NCBI GenBank assembly: GCA_029215795.1
Contig: JARDYH010000003.1
Coordinates: 95,946,609 to 96,010,608 of the forward strand
Source of the DNA: Anniella stebbinsi
Lineage: Eukaryota > Chordata > Lepidosauria > Squamata > Anniellidae
Reading direction: 5' to 3'
Length of the DNA: 64,000 nt
The notes beneath the pieces are model-generated. The model worked only from the letters and a program-made list of their open reading frames with translations, searched no databases and was not told the origin of the DNA. Position 1 is the first letter of the stretch, and each line of letters opens with the position of its first letter. Positions 22,849 to 31,675 of the stretch are shown here, piece after piece. The position numbers were made by a program, and so were the translations under genes.

Positions 22849-23051
22849 CATAGTCCTGAGGGCGTTGAGGACTAGGTGAGATTCTCCTGGAGGACCCCTA
22901 GTCCCATGGCTTGTGCAAGGAAGGCGGCTGGCCCGCCTCGCAGGAACGATCTGGAAGGCGGCAGGTGGCATCAGCAGCGGGCAGGCAGGCTGGCATGTAA
23001 TGGGCAAAGTCTCTCCTTTCCCGGGCACTGTGGCAGTGAGAGTGCCACAGG
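22849..23051 (-). other. Exon-like block, 203-bp type
   Basis: Second copy of the 203-bp block. It opens CCTGTGGCACTC, one base different from its sister. Acceptor and GTAAGTG donor are intact. Confidence 0.55.
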
Positions 23052-23555
23052 CTGCAAAAGAAGAGGAGGGGGAAAATGAATATTACATGAATACTTTTAT
23101 ACTGCAAAAGAAGAAAGGAAAATAAATAAAGATTTGTATTAAATTAATACATGCAAGTCCTAGTAGTCTCCCACCGGCACACTTCTCTTGTTTGTGACGC
23201 AATCCTCTTTCTCCTGCTGCACCCCTCCCTTTCTAAATCACTCTTCTGAGCCCATTGTTAGAGTGATTGGCTATCCTTTTGTGTCTGGCAGGACACAGCT
23301 TACCGGAGCATTAGAGAATCACCATTTCTTTTGTCCTGGGGTTATTCATTCACTCCTAATAGCACCCTACGTTAGGCTGACCAGATCAAATCCAGGTCAG
23401 GGTTCCTAACTTCAGCAGTTGTAGAGAAAAGGGAATTTCAGCCAGTGTCATTTGTATGGAATTAGTTCCTGCTGAGATTCCCTCTTCATCACAACAGTTA
23501 AAGGTGCAGGGGCCCTGCCTTCTTTTCTATATGCCCACTCTGCCTGCACTCTTAC

Positions 23556-23670
23556 CTGAGTCGTACGGGCGACGTGAATCGATGGGCCACCTCCATGTGG
23601 CCGTGGCTGGGGCAGATGGGCAGTCTGGAATCACGGGTCCGCTTTGCGCAGTGGCGAAGAGTTCCATAGG
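23556..23670 (-). other. Exon-like block, 115-bp type (first after the minisatellite)
   Basis: Third copy of the 115-bp block. The minus-strand acceptor is a C/T run then TTTTGCAG, and the donor is ACTCAG followed by GTAAGAG. In transcription order it is the first internal block after the donor at 23890. Confidence 0.55.
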
Positions 23671-23889
23671 CTGCAAAAGAAGGAGGGGGGGGGAAAGAAT
23701 TAACATGAGATAAATCATACTTTTCCACCATTGGCTCCCTCTCACCCAGGACTGGCATCTGCCCGGTCCTGAGTGCCCACGCCCCAGTAGGCACACGGGG
23801 CTGCCTGCTTCCTTACTCGGAAGTAAGATCTCAGACTGCCCCACTTCTGGACACCCTCAGGTGTCCCTGCGTTGACTGCACACACTTAC

Positions 23890-24653
23890 CTTATTCGTGC
23901 GGCCGCTGTGGATCGGAGGACTCCAGTGGCACATAGGCTCCTCCAGGCAAAGTCACATTGGCATAGGCTCCTCCAGGCAAAGTCACATTGGCATAGGCTC
24001 CTCCAGGCAAAGTCACATTGGCATAGGCTCCTCCAGGCAAAGTCACATTGGCATAGGCTCCTCCAGGCAAAGTCACAGTGGCATAGGCTCCTCCAGGCAA
24101 AGTCACATTGGCATAGGCTCCTCCAGGCAAAGTCACATTGGCATAGGCTCCTCCAGGCAAAGTCACATTGGCATAGGCTCCTCCAGGCAAAGTCACATTG
24201 GCATAGGCTCCTCCAGGCAAAGTCACATTGGCATAGGCTCCTCCAGGCAAAGTCACATTGGCATAGGCTCCTCCAGGCAAAGTCACAGTGGCATAGGCTC
24301 CTCCAGGCAAAGTCACAGTGGCATAGGCTCCTCCAGGCAAAGTCACATTGGCATAGGCTCCTCCAGGCAAAGTCACATTGGCATAGGCTCCTCCAGGCAA
24401 AGTCACATTGGCATAGGCTCCTCCAGGCAAAGTCACATTGGCATAGGCTCCTCCAGGCAAAGTCACAGTGGCATAGGCTCCTCCAGGCAAAGTCACATTG
24501 GCATAGGCTCCTCCAGGCAAAGTCACAGTGGCATAGGCTCCTCCAGGCAAAGTCACATTGGCATAGGCTCCTCCAGGCAAAGTCACATTGGCATAGGCTC
24601 CTCCAGGCAAAGTCACAGTGGCATAGGCTCCTCCAGGCAAAGTCACATTGGCA
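23890..24653 (-). other. Candidate first exon: minisatellite ending in a splice donor
   Basis: On the minus strand the sequence leaving the minisatellite ends GAATAAG followed by GTAAGTGTG, a strong donor with its last exon base at 23890. No acceptor is obvious upstream, so this would be the 3' part of a first exon that starts in or near the promoter-like repeat at 24654-25164. Several frames are open only because the 30-bp repeat contains no stop. Confidence 0.4.
23932..24653. repeat. 30-bp minisatellite, 24 copies
   Basis: The unit can be written as cataggctcctccaggcaaa followed by gtcacattgg. Twenty-four copies stand in perfect register. The only variation I see is one position, cattgg versus cagtgg, with six G copies (numbers 5, 12, 13, 18, 20 and 23). 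Since 30 is divisible by three, long open frames exist on both strands. These are artefacts of the repeat. Confidence 0.95.
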
Positions 24654-25164
24654 GGCAGGCAGAGGCGGGCCGGGCATGATGCTTCACAATGGCGGCAACC
24701 TAGCAGGCAGGCAGGCAGGCAGAGGCAGAGGCAGAGGCAGAGGCGGGCATGATGCCAGGCGCTTGCGCATTGCACAAGTAAGCAATAGAACCGTGAGACC
24801 AGCCCACGCATTCCGGCTACTTCACAATGGCGGCAACCTAGCAGGTGGGCAGGCGGGCAGGCAGGCAGGCAGGCAGGCAGAGGCAGAGGCAGAGGCGGGC
24901 ATGATGCCAGGCGCTTGCGCATTGCACAAGTAAGCAATAGAACCGTGAGACCAGCCCACGCATTCCGGCTACTTCACAATGGCGGCCACCTAGCAGGTGG
25001 GCAGGCGGGCAGGCAGGCAGGCAGGCAGAGGCAGAGGCAGAGGCGGGCATGATGCCAGGCGCTTGCGCATTGCACAAGTAAGCAATAGAACCGTGAGACC
25101 AGCCCACGCATTCCGGCTACTTCACAATGGCGGCAACCTAGCAGCTGGGCAGGCGGGCAGGCAG
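24654..25164. promoter_or_regulatory. Promoter-like tandem repeat, about 150-bp period
   Basis: GC-rich units recur with 'catgatgccaggcgcttgcg' starting near 24749, 24900 and 25048. Each carries 'ttccggctacttcacaatgg' then cggc. The motifs match familiar elements of TATA-less vertebrate promoters: an ETS site (CCGGAA on the minus strand), a YY1-like GCCGCCATT on the minus strand (four copies, near 24690, 24828, 24979 and 25128), and an NRF1-like gcgcttgcgcat. Runs of (GGCA)n and (GGCAGA)n separate the units. Direction of transcription is not proven. Confidence 0.5.
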
Positions 25165-25744
25165 TTTTTTAAATCATATAGCTAAAATAAACACAACACA
25201 CAGTGACAGCCCTGCAAGGCTGCCACATAAGTCCAAAAGACACAGTCAGAAACAGTGTGGGATGCTGCTTGTCATCCACTCAATGTAGGAGCCTGGAAGA
25301 GGAATCCTATCGCGTCCTTCGTTCATAGTCAGAGAGGTGCATGCGTTCCTTGGCGACAAAATTAAGCCTTCTTCTTATCCAAAGTTCTCATGAGCCTCTG
25401 ACGTGGTCTTACAAGAGGAAACGCCCATGGAAGTGTGGGACCTTACAGAAGGCCTGGAGGGAGCCATCGGAGTCCAATTTCAGAGGCACACGTGCAAGCA
25501 CATTGGTTCAAGTCAAACAACATAGAATGTGTGAGATGCTTGTGCATCCCCTCAATGTAAGAGGCTAGGAGAAGGAACTAGATCCCTTCGGGATCCATCG
25601 TTCAGAGTTGAGTTACTGAGCTGTAAACAACACAGCCAGTAAATTAAAGTAAAGAAAATTAATTAACCGAAAATAAGAATTAAAAAATCAAGGGCCTGCC
25701 GGTGCCTGCCCAAAGGTGTGGGATGGATGGGGGGTGCCTGCCAA
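25165..25744. other. Spacer downstream of the transposase
   Basis: Two diverged copies of one block, 'gatgctgcttgtcatccact' with 'caatgtaggag' near 25261 and 'gatgcttgtgcatcccctca' with 'atgtaagagg' near 25534, suggest an old duplication of about 275 bp. A small hairpin 'gatcccttcgggatc' lies near 25582. No clear minus-strand poly(A) signal is present for the transposase. Confidence 0.5.
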
Positions 25745-28273
25745 TTACTCCCCCGCGGGCATGAGGGTGGGGTATCCCAGCAGGGGCAGATTGACCTTGA
25801 GGAAGACCAGCTGCTCCACAATCTCAGCGTCCAAGCGAGAACGGTGGGGTGTGACCACGTCGCCCGCCATGGAAAACACCCGCTCGCTTGGAACGCTGGA
25901 CGGTGGGCAGCTGATTCTGTCCATGGCCACCCGCGCCAGATCAGGCCACATCTGGCGCCGAGATGACCAGTAGGCCAGGGGTTCGATGGAGCCGTCCTCC
26001 ATCTGCTCCGCCAGGTAACGCTGCACTGCTGCTGCAGCGTCATCCTGGCGGCGGCTGGGTTGAGTGCCTCTATGCCCAACCGCAGCCTGCAAAGCCTTGT
26101 CCCAAAACCCCTGGCCTGTCCCCCTGCTGGGTGTGGTGGTGCTGCTGCCGCCGCTGCTGGTGGTGCTCAGCGGACTTAGCGCCTGGGCTTCGGTGGCCTC
26201 CTCCTCTGCCTGCCCAATCCTGGCATCCCGGGCCGCCCGAACGTCCGTCACCAGCATTTCCACCCAACCTGCCCGGGAAGTCTGCCCACATAACCCATCC
26301 TTGATGCGCGGGTCGCACATGGTGGCCAACATGTACTGCCTCTCGTTGTAGAGAGGCTGGACCCGGCGGGATAGGCTTTCCCTCAGCCTCGTCACCACTT
26401 CCCGCACCTCTGGCAGGAAGCGCCTGCCGGTGACGGCATCCCCGGCCTCCAGAAACTCGCCCATCTGATTCTGGAGATGCCTGGCCACGGGGAGCACCTG
26501 GCTGAGAAGGGCAGTGCTGCTGCTCAGGGTCTCGGTGGCCTCAAGGAACGGCTTGAGGACCACCAGAAGCTGGGACATGGCCTCCCACTGCTGCCTGGAC
26601 AGTGGGGCCTGGATGCCAATGTCCCCGACCCTGAACATCTCGTGGACAACACGCTGTTGCTCCACCATACGCTCGAGCATGTGGTAGGTGGAGTTCCAAC
26701 GTGTTGCCACGTCCTGCACTAGCCGGTGCTGCGGAAGTCCCAGCTCCTGCTGCTTCTCCCGCAGCAACCGACTGCCCTTCACGCTGTGGTGGAAATGCCC
26801 AGCCACCTTCCTGCAGCTCTCTAGGAGATTACGGATTTGGGGAGGGAGAGGGGCCTTGCTGCCTCCAAGGCCATCCCTGACGACCAGGTTGAAGACGTGC
26901 GCGATGCAGCGGATGCCCTCAAATCCGCCATCGCGCACCGCCTTCAGCATATTGGCTCCCCCGTCCGTGACCATGTAACCGCGGGTGTGCTGGTGCCCGC
27001 CCAGCCACCCTGCCACCATGCGGTTCATGGCCTCCGTAATCTCCTCCGCCGTGTGGGACTGGTCCATGACTGCGGTATGAAGGAGGGCCCAGCGGCAGCC
27101 CTCCTTCCCAGTCCCAGAAGTCCTGGGTGCTTCCTGCCCTGAGGCTCCCCACCAGTGAGCCGTCAGGGACAGGTAAGCGTGCACTCCTCCTTCGCTGGAC
27201 CAGATGTCCGAAGTGAAGTGCACCTTCTGTGCCTCTGCCTGGCACAGACGACCCAGAACTAACTCCCTGCATGCCTGGTACAGGGAGGGCACCACACGCC
27301 TGCTCAGGGTGGTGCGACACGGCGGCTTGTAGTATGGAACCACAAGAGCCATCAGCCTCTTGAAGCCTGCGTTCTCGACGAGGCTGAATGGCTGGTCATC
27401 CAACGCCACCATCTCACCGATGCAATTGGTGATCTGGTTGGGCGCTGGAAAACGCCACCTTGTGGCTCCATACTTCCCCCACCCCATCTCTTCCATGGTG
27501 GCCTGGCGAAGCCTCTTGGGGATGGGAGGTCGAGAGCTGGCAGAAGTTGCAGGAGCCTTCTGCTTGCCCTTGCCGCTAGCACCAGTCTGCTGCGAGGTGC
27601 CCGCCTCGGTCCCAAGCAAAACAGACTGGTGGTGCCTCTGCATGTGGCGGCTGAGGTTCGTGGTGGTGAAGTGGCCTGGCATTTTTTCCCTGCTCACTGA
27701 CATCTTGCAGTGGCGACAGACAGCAAAGCGGGAATCCACTGCCACCTCAAAGTGGTCCCACACCTTGCTTGCCTGTCGCTTCTGGGGTGACACAGACGGC
27801 CTGCCGGCGCCTTCGCTCTGTGGTGTCACCTCAGGAGCAAGGGAATGAGTGGAAGAGAGGACGGATTGTGGAGAGTAAGTCTCTGGTGCTGCCTGCTCTT
27901 CCTCTTGCCCCACATCAGAGTCCTCCTCCTCACTCTGAACCTCGCTGACTTCCACAAGATCTGGGAAAAGATCAGTCAGCGGGTTCACAGGCTCACCCAC
28001 CAAAGAAGGAGCTGGATATAGTGCTCCTTCTTCATGCCCACTGCTGCTCCCAGCACCTGCCTCATGTTGCTGAAAGAGTGCCCTGCAGGCACTACTTTGA
28101 GTTGCCTCTGCCTGCTTCTGCTGCCCCAGTGGAGAACGCCTCAGTTTAACTGGGGGTGTGGAAGTAGGCTGCCTGCTGCTGGTCCCAGCAGCAGCAGCAG
28201 CAGCGCCATGCCCAGAGCGGCCTCTCCCAAATGCTGCCTTGGGAGCACCCCCCCTTTGAGTGCCACGCTTCAT
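25745..28273 (-). CDS. hAT transposase with BED zinc finger (ZBED-like)
   Basis: An 842-codon uninterrupted frame encodes the enzyme that would excise and insert this element. Residues 1-165 are low complexity, with an acidic patch (108-127). A BED zinc finger covers about 169-215: C186 and C189, then H210 and H214 or H215, after the aromatic W172. The RNase H-like catalytic core follows, with SDIW at D356 and VTDGGAN at D437, then CIAH (C456, H459) and the RWNSTYHMLER block at 525-535. The C-terminal dimerisation domain spans about 763-830 with SVPSERVFSMAG. Its Glu at 797 is probably the third catalytic residue by analogy with Hermes. The start was chosen as the first ATG after an AT-rich leader. 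All key blocks are intact, so it may be active. A host-domesticated ZBED gene is unlikely because the frame lies inside a complete transposon with matching ends. Confidence 0.93.
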   Translation of the reverse strand: MKRGTQRGGAPKAAFGRGRSGHGAAAAAAGTSSRQPTSTPPVKLRRSPLGQQKQAEATQSSACRALFQQHEAGAGSSSGHEEGALYPAPSLVGEPVNPLTDLFPDLVEVSEVQSEEEDSDVGQEEEQAAPETYSPQSVLSSTHSLAPEVTPQSEGAGRPSVSPQKRQASKVWDHFEVAVDSRFAVCRHCKMSVSREKMPGHFTTTNLSRHMQRHHQSVLLGTEAGTSQQTGASGKGKQKAPATSASSRPPIPKRLRQATMEEMGWGKYGATRWRFPAPNQITNCIGEMVALDDQPFSLVENAGFKRLMALVVPYYKPPCRTTLSRRVVPSLYQACRELVLGRLCQAEAQKVHFTSDIWSSEGGVHAYLSLTAHWWGASGQEAPRTSGTGKEGCRWALLHTAVMDQSHTAEEITEAMNRMVAGWLGGHQHTRGYMVTDGGANMLKAVRDGGFEGIRCIAHVFNLVVRDGLGGSKAPLPPQIRNLLESCRKVAGHFHHSVKGSRLLREKQQELGLPQHRLVQDVATRWNSTYHMLERMVEQQRVVHEMFRVGDIGIQAPLSRQQWEAMSQLLVVLKPFLEATETLSSSTALLSQVLPVARHLQNQMGEFLEAGDAVTGRRFLPEVREVVTRLRESLSRRVQPLYNERQYMLATMCDPRIKDGLCGQTSRAGWVEMLVTDVRAARDARIGQAEEEATEAQALSPLSTTSSGGSSTTTPSRGTGQGFWDKALQAAVGHRGTQPSRRQDDAAAAVQRYLAEQMEDGSIEPLAYWSSRRQMWPDLARVAMDRISCPPSSVPSERVFSMAGDVVTPHRSRLDAEIVEQLVFLKVNLPLLGYPTLMPAGE

Positions 28274-28887
28274 TTTATTTTTATTATTATTTATTTTTGT
28301 GTAAGTGTGTGCTTTGCTGACTTTTTTTGTGTTTGTAGCAGCAGGCTACACAGCCCAGCAACACACACTCACTCACAAGCGCGCACACACACACACACAC
28401 ACACAGAGAAAGAGAGAGAGAGAGAGAGAGGATAGAAATATTTTTTTATTATTTTTTTGGGTTTTTTTCAGAAAGCGAAAGAAGAACAAACAAACACACT
28501 CACTGCAAAGACAAACTGAACTCACAGACAAACAAACGTGCTATCTAAGAAAGGAAAGGCAAGAGAGAAAGGAAAGCCAAGAGAGAGAACAAGAAAAGCT
28601 GAAGTAAAAGATCAGAAAAACTCCTCAAAACCACCTCCAAATACAATCAAATCAATACAGTCTCTCCAACACAGCTCCAAAACACTCCCTAATCTCCTCC
28701 ACGTTCAACCCACAAAGAGCCAGAAGGGCAGGGCTGAGAGAATATATACTGGTGCCCTCCTCCAGCATTGCGATTGGAGGCTGAAGAAAGTCTTCACAGG
28801 ATTGGGTGATTCAGTCATGTATTCTAAAGCACAATTGGTGGATCAAGCTGTCAAACACACACACACAAACACAGCCTCCCCCTCCCT
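28274..28887 (-). promoter_or_regulatory. Transposase leader with (CA)n and (GA)n runs
   Basis: This lies between the transposase start and the right arm. It holds a (CA)n tract followed by (GA)n at about 28384-28430. A minus-strand TATATATT lies near 28743-28750, in a suitable place for a TATA box of the transposase promoter. The promoter assignment is inference. Confidence 0.35.
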
Positions 28888-30150
28888 TTCCTGAAGGTTT
28901 AAAATAATAAAGTTTAACCTTTGTTTTCCCACTAAAGCATTGCACCAAAGTTTGTGAAATTTTCAGCGTTTGAGCAGGCATAAGTCCTCTGCCATGTGAG
29001 CGAGTTAGAGCTTGGTAGCTCTTCAAACCAACCCATAAATCCCATGTGAAATGCCATGAATAAACCTTTGTTTTCCCACTAAAGCATTGCACCAAAGTTT
29101 GTGAAATTTTCAGCGTTTGAGCAGGCATAAGTCCTCTGCCATGTGAGCGAGTTAGAGCTTGGTAGCTCTTCAAACCAACCCATAAATCCCATGTGAAATG
29201 CCATGAATAAACCTTTGTTTTCCCGCTAAAGCATTGCACCAAAGTTTGTGAAATTTTCAGCGTATGAGCGGCCATAGGTCCTCTGCCATGTGAGCGAGTT
29301 AGAGCTTGGTAGCTCTTCAAACCAACCCATAAATCCCATGTGAAATGCCATGAATAAACGTTCGTTTCCCACTAAAATGTTGCACCTAGCTTCCGGAAAT
29401 TTCACACACATTTGAAGTGAAGTGTTCCCTGCAATGTGCCAAAGTTTCCCGTTTGTATCTTTGAAAATAAAAAAATGGGAGGCAAAACTGTATTTTACCC
29501 CACTGCTACCCAATTTTCAACAATTCATTGCCAACACATGCCTGGAGCTAGCTGTCTGAAATTTTACACACATATCAAGGGAAGTGTTCCCTGTAATGTG
29601 CCGAAGTGTCCTGTTTGTATCTTTAAAAATAAAAACATGGGAGGCATAACTGCATTTACCCCACTACTACCCATTTTCAAAAATTCATTGCTACACCAGG
29701 CAAGCACCCACGGTTCTGGGATTTCACACACGTGGGTCCCAAGGTACCACCTACAATGTGGCAAAGTTTCATGTGTGTAACTTTAAAAATGACCGAGTTA
29801 TAGGCATTCCATGTTATTTATTAAAAAATTAATTGCCACAAACTGCATGCACCAATCTTTCTGAAATTTCTCACAGATACCTACCCCTAACCAGTGTACA
29901 ATGTGCCCAAGTTTCATCCTTCTGTCATTAAAAATGAAAAAGTTATAGGCGTTTTTGTAAAACAACAATACTTTGCTATTGGAAAAACGCATTTAAAATG
30001 GCGTCCGATCCGCCGATCCGATCCGATCCGGATCGGACCTCGTCGGATCGGATCGGATCGGATGTTGTGTCGGATCGGATCGGATCGGATTTTCCGATTT
30101 TTGGGGCGGATCGGATTCGGATCGTGGATCGGATCCGATGCACACCCCTA
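28888..30150. repeat. Right inverted arm of the giant hAT
   Basis: This is the reverse complement of the left arm, from 'ttcctgaaggttt' outward to the end 'cacaccccta'. It is about 1,263 bp against 1,409 bp on the left, and the difference is one 147-bp unit. The outer 150 bp (about 30003-30140) is again dense in ggatcgg steps. Confidence 0.85.
28919..29359. repeat. Three tandem 147-bp units in the right arm
   Basis: The phrase ccatgaataaac recurs at 29054, 29201 and 29348, an exact 147-bp period. There are three copies here and four in the left arm. Confidence 0.9.
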
Positions 30151-30158
30151 GTCAGGAT

Positions 30159-31256
30159 GTTTTCCATCTGATTATATCCTATCAAGCATTCTAGAGAACT
30201 TGCCTTCTCTTGAAGGCACTTACTCCCACATATTAAATTGGAGAACAGGAGAAACGAAACGGCATGCTGGCAGGGTTTGCATGAGGCAATGGACAAATCT
30301 CTTTGCTACAAAGTTTCCCTCTTTCACCATGTAATTCTTTTTGTGCCTTCAAGTACTCCTAGGTAAACATTAAATGCCAGTGAATGTGCTATACCTTACC
30401 CAGAAAAAGAGGGTTTTGTGGGGCTTTCATACATTTTGAAAAGATTAAGTGCACCTGCATGTCACGAACCCCCATCTCCATCTGAAGGACGAACAGGAAA
30501 AGGTCCCTTATAATGAAGAGAGAAAAAAGAGGGAGGAAGGTCCCTTATTTCATCAGGCACATTCAAAGGAGATGTAGCAGTGCATATACAGGCTCTTAAA
30601 AAGTGCATGCCTGCCATCCAGTGGTTATTCACAGTAGTACACATGACAGCAAAAAGGGCATTTTCAACTTCTTTGTGGCACTGAAGCATTTCCAGCTTGT
30701 AGTTTTGTCACTCTTGTGTTTGGTGGACATGCGTAAGAATAAGTGGGTTTTTTTCCATTCCATGACTGGTCTGCAGATTCACTCTGCCCTACATTCTGCT
30801 CTGCCTGTCTTAGGCATTATACATTGCAGTTTTCCACCCTTCTCAGTATTTCTGAAAAGTCTGGAGGGAAAAATGTTCCAGACGAGAGAATGGTTAATAC
30901 ATTGATCCCAACTCCAGAAAGAGAGACTTCAACATCCAGCGATGAATTTGGACAGGGAGAGTTTTGTAAGCATTCTGCATCAGCGTTGGTGTCCCTTAAT
31001 TTCTTAGATTCAATGCAATGTTTCTCAAACATTTTACACCCTCGCCCTCCCATTCGTAACACCGTCATTCACTGTCCGAAGCTCCCCTGGCAGAATGGGA
31101 CATGAAGAGCTGCATAAGGGGCTTGAGCTGGAAGTGCAATTCAACAAACCCCAGATAAAAAGGTGGAACGCTGTATCCATTCTGTTCACTACGTTGTACA
31201 CTAAACCAAAATCCCATTCTTGACAAGGGCTTCCAGATGGTATTTCACTTAAAGAA
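30159..31256. other. Anonymous stretch, no gene seen
   Basis: Short overlapping open frames on both strands lack domains. No repeat ends were recognised. Confidence 0.5.
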
Positions 31257-31281
31257 ATATATATATATATATATATATATA

Positions 31282-31601
31282 TAGGCTGACCATATGAAAA
31301 GGAGGACAGGGCTCATGTAACTTTAACAGTTGCAGAGAAAAGGGAATTTCAGCCAATGCCATTTGTATGCAATTAATTCCTGGTGACATTCGCTCTTCAT
31401 CACAACAGTTAAAGTTGCAGGGGACCTGCCTTCTTTTGTATGTGGTCACTCTAGTATAGTGCCTGCAACTTTAACTGTTGTGATGAAGAGGGAATATCAC
31501 CAGGAACTAATTGCATACAAATGACACTGGCTGAAATTCCCTTTTCTCCACAACTGTTAAAATTACATGAGCCCTGTCCTCCTTTTCATATGGTCAGCCT
31601 A
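31282..31601. mobile_element. hAT fold-back MITE, family A, copy inserted in a (TA)n run
   Basis: It starts taggctgaccatatg and ends catatggtcagccta, and is nearly one inverted repeat. Flanking 8-mers are tatatata (31274-31281) and tatatatt (31602-31609), a 7/8 match. A (TA)n microsatellite lies immediately left, at about 31257-31281. Confidence 0.8.
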
Positions 31602-31675
31602 TATATATTGCATCTTTCCATCTGAATGTTTGTTTGTTTGTAGTATTTTTATGGCACTCCTCAGCCAAAACAACA

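Larger units (their letters stand above)
20010..23700 (-). repeat. Higher-order tandem array of exon-like cassettes
   Basis: The phrase 'gctgcaaaagaagaggaggg' begins near 20030, 21380 and 23050, giving periods of about 1,348 and 1,672 bp. The second unit is longer by one extra copy of a sub-repeat of about 322-324 bp ('ggggaagaatatgagaaaaa'). Each unit contains a half copy of fold-back MITE A (about 20353-20510, 21702-21858 and 23374-23530) and exon-like blocks of 115, 203 and 113 bp. Copies are almost identical by eye, so the array is young or homogenised. Confidence 0.85.
17853..30150 (-). mobile_element. Giant hAT transposon with intact transposase, long inverted arms and internal exon-like array
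   Basis: The left end is tagggatgtgcactgacc and the right end, read inward, is taggggtgtgcatcggatcc. The element is flanked by a perfect 8-bp duplication GTCAGGAT (17845-17852 and 30151-30158). Duplications of 8 bp are diagnostic of hAT elements, and this one fits the nTnnnnAn form reported for the Ac-type branch. Unusually, the terminal inverted repeats extend for about 1.26-1.41 kb. Contents from right to left (transcription direction of the transposase) are: right arm, (CA)n/(GA)n leader, transposase, 580-bp spacer, promoter-like tandem repeat, 30-bp minisatellite, exon-like array, poly(A) signal, left arm. Typical hAT elements are 2.5-5 kb, so 12.3 kb is exceptional. The intact frame and the perfect duplication suggest a fairly recent insertion. 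Confidence 0.92.

Noticed and set aside
23932..24653. CRISPR array
   Set aside because: Direct repeats are contiguous with no unique spacers, and the genome is vertebrate.
23872..24937. Long open frames (about 350 codons) on both strands over the minisatellite
   Set aside because: They exist because a 30-bp unit without stops is repeated in register. The predicted proteins are pure decapeptide repeats with no start context or conserved domain.
25963..27848. Open frames antisense to the transposase (up to 162 codons)
   Set aside because: They are shadows of the GC-rich transposase gene in other frames.
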